DNA of 64,000 nt from Pseudomonadota bacterium (GTDB lineage: Bacteria; Pseudomonadota; Alphaproteobacteria; Reyranellales; Reyranellaceae): NCBI GenBank assembly GCA_018240745.1, contig JAFEFF010000191.1:1-64000 (forward strand), in the 5' to 3' direction. The notes below the pieces were generated by a model, which was given only the letters and a program-made list of their open reading frames with translations, ran no database searches and was not told the DNA's origin. A program made the position numbers and the translations under genes. The first letter of the stretch is position 1; every line of letters begins with the position of its first letter. Positions 7,229 through 14,215 of this stretch are shown here, one piece after another.

Positions 7229-7807
7229 TCAGGACACGAAGGCGTCGGGCACCGGGTTTTGGCCGAGCGCATTGCGCAGCACCGCCCAATGCATCGCCTC
7301 GTCGCCGAGGATCGAGGCCGCGGCCTTGGCGAGGTCCTTGTCGGTGAGGATCGGCACGGCGCCGAGATAGGCGCTGACCGCACCCTTCTCGAGCGAGGCG
7401 GCGAAGGTCAGCACGTCGTTCTGCGACTTCAGCTTTTCCTTCGGGAAGTGGTAGTCCTTCATCGGCACGACCGGCTTGCCGCCGAGTTTGGCCACCGCCT
7501 TGGCGAGCGCGTCGGCGTGTGCCTTGTGATGCCCCTGGAACTGGACCGCGAGGTCCTTCACCGGCTTCTGCAGCAGGCCGGACTCGGCACCAAGCTGGTA
7601 GGCGGCGATCGCCTGCTGCTCGGCGCCCAGCGCCGAGTTCAGGATGGTAACGTCGTTGTTGGCGGTCTGCGCCGAGGCGCTGCCGACCAGCCCCAGCTTT
7701 TCGTTGCCCGCCAGCAACGCGATGGCCGTTGCCGACAATGTGAAGCCCGACAGGAAGGTGCGACGCTTGCCGCAGGCCGGCAGAGGGTCGAGTTTGACGA
7801 TGGTCAT
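7229..7807 (-). CDS. Ferritin-like domain protein with Tat-type signal
   Basis: Protein of 192 residues. The N-terminus has a twin-arginine-like signal (KRRTFLSG, then a hydrophobic stretch ending GSASA), so the domain probably folds before export. The mature part is a four-helix ferritin-like bundle with candidate metal ligands in GAEQQAIAAY, FQGHHKAHAD, LEKGAVSAY and GDEAMHW. Similar exported ferritin-like proteins are often of unknown function. The ATG at 7807 follows GGGAGAAC. It is divergent from the sigma/anti-sigma fusion gene across 144 bases and is followed by the cytochrome c gene, suggesting an oxidative or metal stress unit. Confidence 0.8.
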   Translation of the reverse strand: MTIVKLDPLPACGKRRTFLSGFTLSATAIALLAGNEKLGLVGSASAQTANNDVTILNSALGAEQQAIAAYQLGAESGLLQKPVKDLAVQFQGHHKAHADALAKAVAKLGGKPVVPMKDYHFPKEKLKSQNDVLTFAASLEKGAVSAYLGAVPILTDKDLAKAAASILGDEAMHWAVLRNALGQNPVPDAFVS

Positions 7808-7830
7808 GATGTTCTCCCGTGCACGTTCGA

Positions 7831-7887
7831 CGAACCGCGGTCCGTCGCTTTGGGAACCCCGGGCGGCCGCGGGATGGATGCGGTTCG
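7831..7887. promoter_or_regulatory. Divergent promoter region with an 8-base inverted repeat
   Basis: Between the ferritin-like gene and the sigma-factor gene, CGAACCGC (7831-7838) and GCGGTTCG (7880-7887) form a perfect inverted repeat 41 bases apart. GGAACC at 7852 resembles an ECF-type -35 element, but no matching -10 was convincing. Offered as a candidate control region only. Confidence 0.3.
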
Positions 7888-7951
7888 GGGGGCGTTTCTT
7901 TTTTTGCCGCCGGCTGCATCCGATCGCGGCGGCGGCGGGTAACAGGCTTTG

Positions 7952-8896
7952 ATGGGCGAGCTTCTCAATCTTCGTCGCGGCATGGCGCAGCTCGGTATGG
8001 CCGGGCCGCCGGCGGCACCGGCCGCGGTCGACTCCGCGTCCTTCGACCCGCTGGCGCGGCTGCTGGCCGATGTGGCGATGGGCAACGAGCGGTCGTTCGC
8101 CCGGCTGTACGAGCTGACCGGCGGCCGGCTGCTGGCGATCGCCCGCTCGATCGTCGGCCGGACCGATGTGGCCGAGGACGTGCTGCAGGACTCCTTCCTG
8201 CGCGTCTGGCGCTGGGCGCACCGCTTCGATCCGGCCAAGGGCTCGGCCTACGGCTGGCTGGTGCGGGTGGTCCGCAATCGCGCGCTCACCGCCAAGGCGA
8301 CCCTGCAGCGGCGTGAGCTTGGCCAGCAGCCGCTCGACGCCGAGACGCTGGTGCTGGGAGAGCCCGATCCGGCCGATCGCGCGATGCGCAGCGAGGCGGC
8401 GCGGCGGGTCAATTCGTGCCTCGCCAACCTGCCGGCCAATCACCGCCGCTCGGTGTCGCTGGTCTATTTCGAAGGCCTGACCCATAGCGAACTGGCCGAC
8501 CGCCTGGGCGTCCAGCTCGGCACCGCCAAGAGCTGGGTGCGGCGTGGGCTCGCCCAGATGAACCGTTGCCTCACCGGCACCGAACCCGACGGCCGCGAGC
8601 TGGTGGCGGCCGAATATGCGGCGGGAGGGCTGGGCGGCGTGGTGCGCCGCGGCTTCGAACGTCGCCGTGAGCGCGACGCCCGTTACTGCCGCGCGGTCGA
8701 TGTCTGGGAGGATCGGCTGGCGTTGCTGACGGAATTCCTGCCCGACACCGGACCGGCGCCCAGCCATGTCTGGACCCGGATCGAGCAGGGGTTGGCCCGC
8801 GACCGGGTCGCGGTGCCGCGTCTGCTGCTCTGGAAGCTCGCGACCGCCGTCCTGGCGCTCGCCGTCGTCGCCTTGCTGGTCAAGTTGGCGGTTTAG
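7952..8896 (+). CDS. ECF sigma factor fused to an RskA-like anti-sigma segment and membrane anchor
   Basis: Protein of 314 residues. Sigma region 2 covers about 34-112 (FARLYELTGGRLLAIARSIV, then DVAEDVLQDSFLRVWRWA) and sigma region 4 about 148-205 (LANLPANHRRSVSLVYFEGL, then the helix-turn-helix SELADRLGVQLGTAKSWVRR). Residues 214-280 look like the start of a RskA-type anti-sigma factor (LVAAEYAAGGLGGVV, VDVWEDRLALLTEFLP, SHVWTRIEQGL). One membrane helix follows at about 291-310 and the protein ends there, without a periplasmic sensor domain. ECF factors are usually about 170-200 residues with a separate anti-sigma gene. The ATG at 7952 is preceded by an in-frame TTG; the exact start is uncertain. 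Confidence 0.85.
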   Translation: MGELLNLRRGMAQLGMAGPPAAPAAVDSASFDPLARLLADVAMGNERSFARLYELTGGRLLAIARSIVGRTDVAEDVLQDSFLRVWRWAHRFDPAKGSAYGWLVRVVRNRALTAKATLQRRELGQQPLDAETLVLGEPDPADRAMRSEAARRVNSCLANLPANHRRSVSLVYFEGLTHSELADRLGVQLGTAKSWVRRGLAQMNRCLTGTEPDGRELVAAEYAAGGLGGVVRRGFERRRERDARYCRAVDVWEDRLALLTEFLPDTGPAPSHVWTRIEQGLARDRVAVPRLLLWKLATAVLALAVVALLVKLAV

Positions 8897-8987
8897 TCAG
8901 CCAGGTAGGCAGTCAGGCGTCCAGGCGACAGCGCAATGAGCGGCCGCCAGGAAAAGATGTAAGGTCGCGTTGCCTAAGCGATCGGCC

Positions 8988-9536
8988 CTATGCCAGGGGT
9001 TCTGGCTCGCCCGGCGGCAGCGGCATCTCGAAGACGTTGAGCGTCATCGACACCAGCATGTAGTAGCCACAGACGCCCACCAGATCGACCACGCCCGACT
9101 CGCCGAACGCGTCGACCGCACGCTTGTAGTTGACCGACGAGACGCGGTTGGTCGCGAGATACTCCGTGACGAAATCGTGGACGATGCGCTCGACATCACG
9201 GGTGAAGGGCGGCGTCTGGCGGGTGCGGATCGCCTCGACGATCTCGGCCGAGAGGCCGGCCTCGCGGACAAGGCGGGCATGGGCATAGAACTCGTACTGC
9301 GCCTTGAGGTGGCGGCCGACCAGGCAGATCGCGAGCTCGCTGAGGTCGCGCGGCAGCGAGTTGTTGAAGCGGCAGTATTCGCCAAGCTTCTGTGCGCGGT
9401 CAGCGAGCTCGGGCCGGCGCAGCCAGGGCTCGAACGGGCCGCGCAGGCCGCCGCGTGGGCCGGCGACGATGGCATCGGCGGCCTTCTTCTGTTCGGGCGT
9501 GAGCTTCTCGAGGTCGAGCGGAGCCAGACGCGGCAT
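8988..9536 (-). CDS. Carboxymuconolactone decarboxylase (AhpD-like) family protein
   Basis: Protein of 182 residues with the all-helical AhpD/CMD fold pattern (RDLSELAICLVGRHLKAQYE, then FYAHARLVREAGLS). The redox CxxC of true AhpD is absent: the equivalent position reads AQYEFYAH, with a single Cys in ELAIC. It is thus unlikely to be a disulfide-cycling peroxidase partner. It is nearer the carboxymuconolactone decarboxylase-like branch often found in aromatic or solvent metabolism. No aromatic pathway genes adjoin it. The start follows GGAAG. Confidence 0.8.
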   Translation of the reverse strand: MPRLAPLDLEKLTPEQKKAADAIVAGPRGGLRGPFEPWLRRPELADRAQKLGEYCRFNNSLPRDLSELAICLVGRHLKAQYEFYAHARLVREAGLSAEIVEAIRTRQTPPFTRDVERIVHDFVTEYLATNRVSSVNYKRAVDAFGESGVVDLVGVCGYYMLVSMTLNVFEMPLPPGEPEPLA

Positions 9537-9569
9537 GGCGTTTCCTTCCTGATCGTTCGTGCCGGAAAA

Positions 9570-10184
9570 TCAGAGCGGGCAGCCGGCGTCGGCAGTGCGG
9601 TTCTTGTCGGCCGCCTGGAAGATCGTATCGATCATGGCGATACCCGTCGCTTCGGCGGTTCCGGCGTGGGTCGCGCAGGAGCTGGTCGCCGCCCACAGCA
9701 CCTTGCCGCCGTCCACCGAGTAGAGCGTGAGCACGATGCGCAGGGTCGGGGCACTGAGGTTCGGCCCCAGGCCGTTGCGCTGCTGGATCTTGTTGCTCGG
9801 CAGCTCGAGCCGCGGATTGGCGCCCGGACCCTCGTAGCCGGGGTTGCCGCCGATCGTGTTGCCGCTGTCGCCGCCGACCGAGAAGTCGAAGTAGCTCACG
9901 TCCATGCGCATGACATTGCCGCCGGAGAAGCCGACCTCGTTCCCGCGCCGCGACAGGCGGATCATCACCTCGCGCCGGAGATTGCGCGCCAGGGCGGTGT
10001 CGGAAGTGAGCTGCACCGCCGTCTTGGTCTTCGGGATCACCTGGTAGGCCTTGATCTCGAGTTGGCCGAGCTTCGGGCCGCCGGCGACGCCGGGCGTGCC
10101 GCCTGGAGATTGCAGCTGGGCATGGGCAGGCGCGGTGGCGGCCACTGCCATCAGCAGGGCCGTCAGGCTCGTCACGATACGCAT
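9570..10184 (-). CDS. Hypothetical exported protein
   Basis: Protein of 204 residues with a clear signal peptide (MRIVTSLTALLMAVAATAPAHAQ). The mature part begins with a Gly/Pro-rich stretch, then predicted beta-rich sequence (GQLEIKAYQVIPKTKTAVQL, RLSRRGNEVGFSGGNVMRMD). Two Cys, in SSCATHAG and at the C-terminal AGCPL, could pair. I do not recognise the family. The start at 10184 was preferred over the ATG two codons upstream because GGGAGAG then stands at a normal distance. It lies between two unrelated minus-strand genes. Confidence 0.65.
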   Translation of the reverse strand: MRIVTSLTALLMAVAATAPAHAQLQSPGGTPGVAGGPKLGQLEIKAYQVIPKTKTAVQLTSDTALARNLRREVMIRLSRRGNEVGFSGGNVMRMDVSYFDFSVGGDSGNTIGGNPGYEGPGANPRLELPSNKIQQRNGLGPNLSAPTLRIVLTLYSVDGGKVLWAATSSCATHAGTAEATGIAMIDTIFQAADKNRTADAGCPL

Positions 10185-10207
10185 TGTCATCTCTCCCGTG
10201 TCGTCCT

Positions 10208-10951
10208 TCAGGCCGCGAGGCGCCGCCAGCCCGGCTCGTCGCGGTCCAGCAGCCGCTTCAACGATTCGAAATGCAGGAAGGCCTGCTGTGCGTCGTTGGC
10301 GATCTGGCGCGCCGCATGCGCGACCGTCGCCTCGTCGATGGTGTGCAGCGGGCGGCCGGTCTGCATCGCCAGCACCTGCACCATCGCCGTGCGTTCGAGG
10401 TAGTAGAGATCGTCGTAGGCCTGCGCGACCGTGCGGCCGGTGACGATCACGCCATGGTTGCGCAGGAACAGGATGTCCTTGTCGCCGAGCGCCCGGCACA
10501 TGCGGTCGCCCTCGTCGTTGCTGAGGGCCACGCCGGAATACTGTTCGTCGTAGGCGATGCGGTTCCAGAAGCGGAAGGCGTTCTGGGTGCACATCTCGAT
10601 GCACCCGCCGGTGATCGAGGTGAGGGCGGTCGCGTACGGCATGTGGGTGTGCAGCACGACCTGCGCGCGCTCGTTGCCCTGGTGGATGCGCGCATGGATG
10701 AAGAAGGCGGTTGCCTCGACCGGATACCGGCCCTCGATGACGTTGCCTTCGCCGTCGGCCATCACCAGATCAGCCGGCGTGACCTCCGACCAGTGCAGCC
10801 CCTGCGGATTGACCAGGAACAGCTCCTCGCGTCCCGGCACGGCCATGCTGAAATGGTTGCACACGCCCTCGTTCAATCCGTGTCGGGCGGCCGTCCGCAG
10901 CGCCGTCGTCAGGTCGAGCCGCGCCTGCGTCACGGGGTCGTTGACCAACAT
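10208..10951 (-). CDS. Class II aldolase/adducin-family protein
   Basis: Protein of 247 residues carrying the class II aldolase fold. Zinc-binding His residues are visible in VLHTHMPYA and FLRNHGVIV, and an N-terminal NHFSM segment matches the substrate-loop region. Family members include fuculose- and ribulose-phosphate aldolases/epimerases and many uncharacterised relatives; a longer C-terminal part (HAARQIANDAQQAF) is typical of the latter. The substrate cannot be assigned. It begins at 10951, divergent from the frameshifted hydrolase at 11006. Confidence 0.82.
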   Translation of the reverse strand: MLVNDPVTQARLDLTTALRTAARHGLNEGVCNHFSMAVPGREELFLVNPQGLHWSEVTPADLVMADGEGNVIEGRYPVEATAFFIHARIHQGNERAQVVLHTHMPYATALTSITGGCIEMCTQNAFRFWNRIAYDEQYSGVALSNDEGDRMCRALGDKDILFLRNHGVIVTGRTVAQAYDDLYYLERTAMVQVLAMQTGRPLHTIDEATVAHAARQIANDAQQAFLHFESLKRLLDRDEPGWRRLAA

Positions 10952-11005
10952 CCTCTACGCTCCTCCAGAACGCGCCAATGATGCCGTGCTGCGCGAGGTC
11001 TGTCG

Positions 11006-12344
11006 ATGAATGTCCTGCTCGAGTCGCCGCTCGGCGGATTGCTGGCGCGGCCCTGGCTCGATGCAGCGGGACTGTTCGGGCTGCGTCGCTACATGCCGCT
11101 GTCGCGCCTGTGGGCTGCCGCCAATGCGGCCCACGGCGACGTGGCGGCGTTTCGCCACCAGGCGGTCAGCCTGCCGGCATTCTGGTCGACCTTCCCGCTG
11201 CGGCCGCTGCTGGCACATCACGACCGCCTGAAGCGTGCCGCCGACGAGGCCCGCGCGGTATGGGAAACGGCGATCTTCGATCCCGATCGATCGTCCGATC
11301 CCGGGCTGCTCGATGACAGCCGCCGCCGCGGCTTCGACCTTGCATCAGATGACGCGCAGCTACTTTGCGCCGCTGCTCTTTCCGCGCGGTCCTTCACTGG
11401 CGCGCTGGCAGATCGATCCGCCGGGCGCTGTCGATACCGATCCGTCGGCGCTCTATCGCGCGGCGGCCGATCCGAGGTCGGTCGAAGTCTCGCGCCGCTT
11501 CGTGCGCGCTGGCCTGGCCGAATACTGGCTGCGCGCGCCCACGCCGTCGCCGCGGCTCGCCGCACGGCCCGGCAGCGAGAGGCTCTACGCGCGAGTCATC
11601 GAGCCGGCCGACGGTGAAGCACGCGACACGCTGATCTTCGGCAGCGGCCTGTGCCTCGAGTTCGACCTGCTGGCCACGCAAAGTGATCCCGGCCGGCGGC
11701 TGGCCGGCATGGGCTGGCGGGTGCTCGAGCCGATCTCGCCCTATCACGGCCTGCGGGCGATGCCGGACTTCTATGGCGGCGAACCGTTCTTCGCACTGGC
11801 GCCGGCCGGAACGCTCGACCTGATCGCGGGCCAGGCCATCGAGACGGCGTTGCTGACGGCGTGGGCGCGCCTGCGGTTCGGCGGCACGGTGTCGGTGGCC
11901 GGCATTTCCATGACGTCGTTCGTGGCCCAGCAGGTCGCGAGCCGCTGCGGTCTCTGGGCGGTCGAAGCGCGTCCCGACGCGGTGCTGCTGATCAGCCATT
12001 CCGGCCGGCTGGAGGAGGTGACCTTCGGCGGCGAGCTCGCGTCGCTGCTTGGCATCGATCGCGCCTTGCACGAGGCCGGGTGGACGCGCGAGGCGCTGAC
12101 GTCGATCTCGGGTGCGATCGATCCAGCGGAGCGGCCAGCGCTGGCGTCCGGGCGGATCGTTTCGGTGCTGGGCGAGACCGACCGCTGGGTGCCCTACGAT
12201 CATGGTCTGGCGCTGGCGCGCCAATGGCGGCTGCCCGAGGAGAACGTGTTCCGCTACCGCCTCGGCCATCTCGGCATGCCGGTGCAGCTTGCGCGCGATC
12301 CGGCGCCGTTCGAGCGGCTCAGGCAGGTGTTGCGCGCGGGGTAG
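11006..12344 (+). pseudogene. Alpha/beta hydrolase gene with an apparent frameshift
   Basis: One hydrolase-like reading is split over two frames. The N-terminal part (MNVLLESPLGGLLARPWLDA...) runs in the frame of 11006 up to about 11340. The rest (MTRSYFAPLLFPRGPSL... to LRQVLRAG) runs in the frame of 11235 and ends at 12344, so about +1 base must be skipped near 11320-11350. The second half carries the nucleophile region SVAGISMTSFVAQQ, an acid in GETDRWVPYD and a terminal His in RLGHLGMP. This could be a sequencing error, a true pseudogene, or a second gene starting at the ATG at 11349. It ends overlapping the DUF1194 gene tail to tail by 26 bases. Confidence 0.6.
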
Positions 12345-13053
12345 GCAGCCCCGAGATCTCGCGGATCAGCTTGCTGCGCACGGCGCGGCCGAAATCGTCG
12401 AAGTTCGCCGCCGCGATCATGAAGGCGCCTGGGCCGCCGATCACGTTGTCCTCGTAGTACTTGTCGAGGCCGGTGTCGGGTGGACGGCCGAAGTTGCTGC
12501 GGTTCATCATCACCGGCAGGCCGTTGATCACGAAACCCTGCGCCACGAGCTTGTCGCGGACCACCTCGGCCGGCGGGCCATCGTTGGTGCGGCCGTCGCC
12601 CGAGATGTCGATCACGCGGCGCCTGGACTCGCAGCCCGAATTGTCGAAGCGCTGCGCGGCGAAGGCCAATGCGGCGCCGACCGCGGTCCAGCTCTGCGAG
12701 GTGCGCGACGCTTCGGCGAGCTTGTCGGCGAAGCGGCGCGCGGCGGCAGGGCTGTCGATCACCGTCCAGTCGATCACCACGGCCTGGTAGTGCGTGCCGG
12801 CCCATTCGGCGTAGCAGAGCGCGATGCGCTTGTGCTCGCCCGACAGGATCGCGTCGATCACCGTCTGGTTGGTGAGCGCTTCGATGTAGCCGCGGCGCTG
12901 CAATTCCGCTTCGACCTCGTCGATCGAGCGCGAGACGTCGACTGCCAGCACGAGCTGCAGATCGACCGGCGTGCCGGCGCGTACCGCCAGCGGACCGGCC
13001 AAAGTCGCCAGGGGAGTCGCGAGTGAGCCTACGAGTGCGGTGCGTCGCTTCAT
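12319..13053 (-). CDS. DUF1194 von Willebrand A-like exported protein
   Basis: Protein of 244 residues with a signal peptide (MKRRTALVGSLATPLATLAG to AVRAG). A VWA-like beta strand and MIDAS-type metal motif follow (LQLVLAVDVSRSIDEVE), with later metal-loop candidates SWTAVGAAL and DISGDGRTND. This is the DUF1194 family of periplasmic proteins, whose function is unknown. RBS GGCGGAGA precedes the ATG. Its 3' end overlaps the convergent hydrolase gene. Confidence 0.83.
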   Translation of the reverse strand: MKRRTALVGSLATPLATLAGPLAVRAGTPVDLQLVLAVDVSRSIDEVEAELQRRGYIEALTNQTVIDAILSGEHKRIALCYAEWAGTHYQAVVIDWTVIDSPAAARRFADKLAEASRTSQSWTAVGAALAFAAQRFDNSGCESRRRVIDISGDGRTNDGPPAEVVRDKLVAQGFVINGLPVMMNRSNFGRPPDTGLDKYYEDNVIGGPGAFMIAAANFDDFGRAVRSKLIREISGLPTPRATPA

Positions 13054-13109
13054 GTCCGTCTCCGCCAGCGCCCGGACAAGAATAGCACCGCCCAACAGCA
13101 AGAAAGAAA

Positions 13110-13135
13110 GACGCCGGAGGTTTCCCTCCGGCGTC
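13110..13135 (-). terminator. Intrinsic terminator of the RRM gene
   Basis: A perfect 11-base-pair stem (GACGCCGGAGG at 13110-13120 with CCTCCGGCGTC at 13125-13135) encloses a TTTC/GAAA loop. On the minus strand it is followed by CTTTCTTTCTTG. It lies 28 bases after the stop of the RNA-binding protein gene, and 57 bases before the DUF1194 start on the same strand. Confidence 0.85.
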
Positions 13136-13162
13136 CCGTCTCAGCTCTGCTGAGATCAAATC

Positions 13163-13810
13163 CTACTGGTCGTCGTCGAAGCCGCGCTTGCGCGGCTCGT
13201 AATCGCGCTCGCGACGATGCGGACCGCCGTCACGCCGACGCTGCGGACGACCTGCGTCGCCGCCGCCACCGGCAGCGGCGCCGGGATCGAACCCGCCGCC
13301 ACCGCCGCCGCCCGAGAAGTCGGCACGACGGTCGCGCATCGGGCCGCCATCGCCGGACGGCGCACCGCGGTATCCACCGCCGCCACCGCCGCCGTAGCCG
13401 CCGCCACCACCGCCGCCGCGATAGCCACCGCCGCCGCCGCCGCCGTAGCCGCCACCACCACCGCCGCCGCCATAGGGCGGACGCGGGCCGCGCGGGCGGA
13501 AGCCGCCGCCATCGCGGCCACCGCCGCCGCCGCCAAATCCGCCGCCGCCACCACCGCCGGGCTGACGCTCGACGGCTTCACGGACGGCGATCGAGCGGCC
13601 GTCGAGGAGAGATCCGTTCATGGCCTGCATCGCTGCAGAGCCCTGATCGTCGGTTTCCATCTCGAGGAAGGCGAAGCCACGGCTGCGGCCGGTCTCGCGA
13701 TCCACGATCACTTTCGAAGAGGTAACGGTGCCGAACTGGGAGAAGGCTTCTTGCAAACGCTCGGACGTGACCGAATAGGGCAGATTGCCCACAAACAATT
13801 TACGACTCAT
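13163..13810 (-). CDS. RRM RNA-binding protein with a glycine-rich tail
   Basis: Protein of 215 residues. One RRM domain covers about 1-80, with RNP2 as KLFVGNLPYS and RNP1 as RSRGFAFLEM. The rest is Gly/Arg/Tyr-rich (GGGGYGGGGG-type repeats), ending in a charged RRERDYEPRKRGFDDDQ tail. Such proteins resemble cyanobacterial Rbp and plant GRP proteins and are linked to cold adaptation and RNA chaperoning; the disordered tail could support condensation. A 400-base gap without genes lies upstream and a strong terminator downstream, so it is transcribed alone. Confidence 0.93.
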   Translation of the reverse strand: MSRKLFVGNLPYSVTSERLQEAFSQFGTVTSSKVIVDRETGRSRGFAFLEMETDDQGSAAMQAMNGSLLDGRSIAVREAVERQPGGGGGGGFGGGGGGRDGGGFRPRGPRPPYGGGGGGGGYGGGGGGGYRGGGGGGGYGGGGGGGYRGAPSGDGGPMRDRRADFSGGGGGGGFDPGAAAGGGGDAGRPQRRRDGGPHRRERDYEPRKRGFDDDQ

Positions 13811-14215
13811 TCAAGGCTCGGGGCTGGAGGAAGGAACGAGCGGAGTCCGGCGCGCGCTTGCTGAACAGTTTCAGTCCCAGCGTTTCGTAGACAATTGCCA
13901 AAGATGACCAAGAAGCTCACGGGGAAGACGTTGACCGGTATCGCGCTCTCACGTCTTTGCCGAAGACTCCTCTGGATACTCTTCGGCCAGTGTCGCTATG
14001 CCGCACTTATGCTCTGTTTCCGCGGCCGAGTCCACAAGGGTTGAGATCACCTTTGCCAAGTCACACAATCGTCGCCGACTGTGAATCAGGGAGGCCGGCG
14101 TCGTCGTCAATTCGTTCATCTCCGTTCGACGCCCCGATCCGGCGCCGGGCGCGAAAGCGTACGAGTCAAGATATGGTTGCCGGGTTCGAGTTCACCCACG
14201 AGCTAAGGGAAGAAG
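13811..14215. other. Intergenic region between RRM and ThDP-enzyme genes
   Basis: No gene could be supported in these 405 bases. They must hold divergent promoters for the RRM gene (probably with a long mRNA leader, as is common for cold-regulated RNA-binding protein genes) and for the thiamine-diphosphate enzyme gene. The right end has an AAGGGAAGAAG ribosome-binding site. No convincing hairpin or promoter pair stood out by eye. Confidence 0.5.

Noticed and set aside
13300-13570. Regular GCC/ACC repeats resembling a repeat array or CRISPR
   Set aside because: There is no repeat-spacer alternation. The periodicity comes from the Gly-rich tail codons of the RRM protein.
13217-13864. Plus-strand Ala/Thr-rich frame of 215 codons opposite the RRM gene
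   Set aside because: It is the mirror of glycine-codon repeats (GGN read as GCC/ACC). The RRM protein on the other strand has real domain motifs and a terminator.
14175-14200. GGGTTCGAGTTC, resembling a tRNA T-loop
   Set aside because: No acceptor stem, anticodon arm or CCA-side pairing could be built around it.
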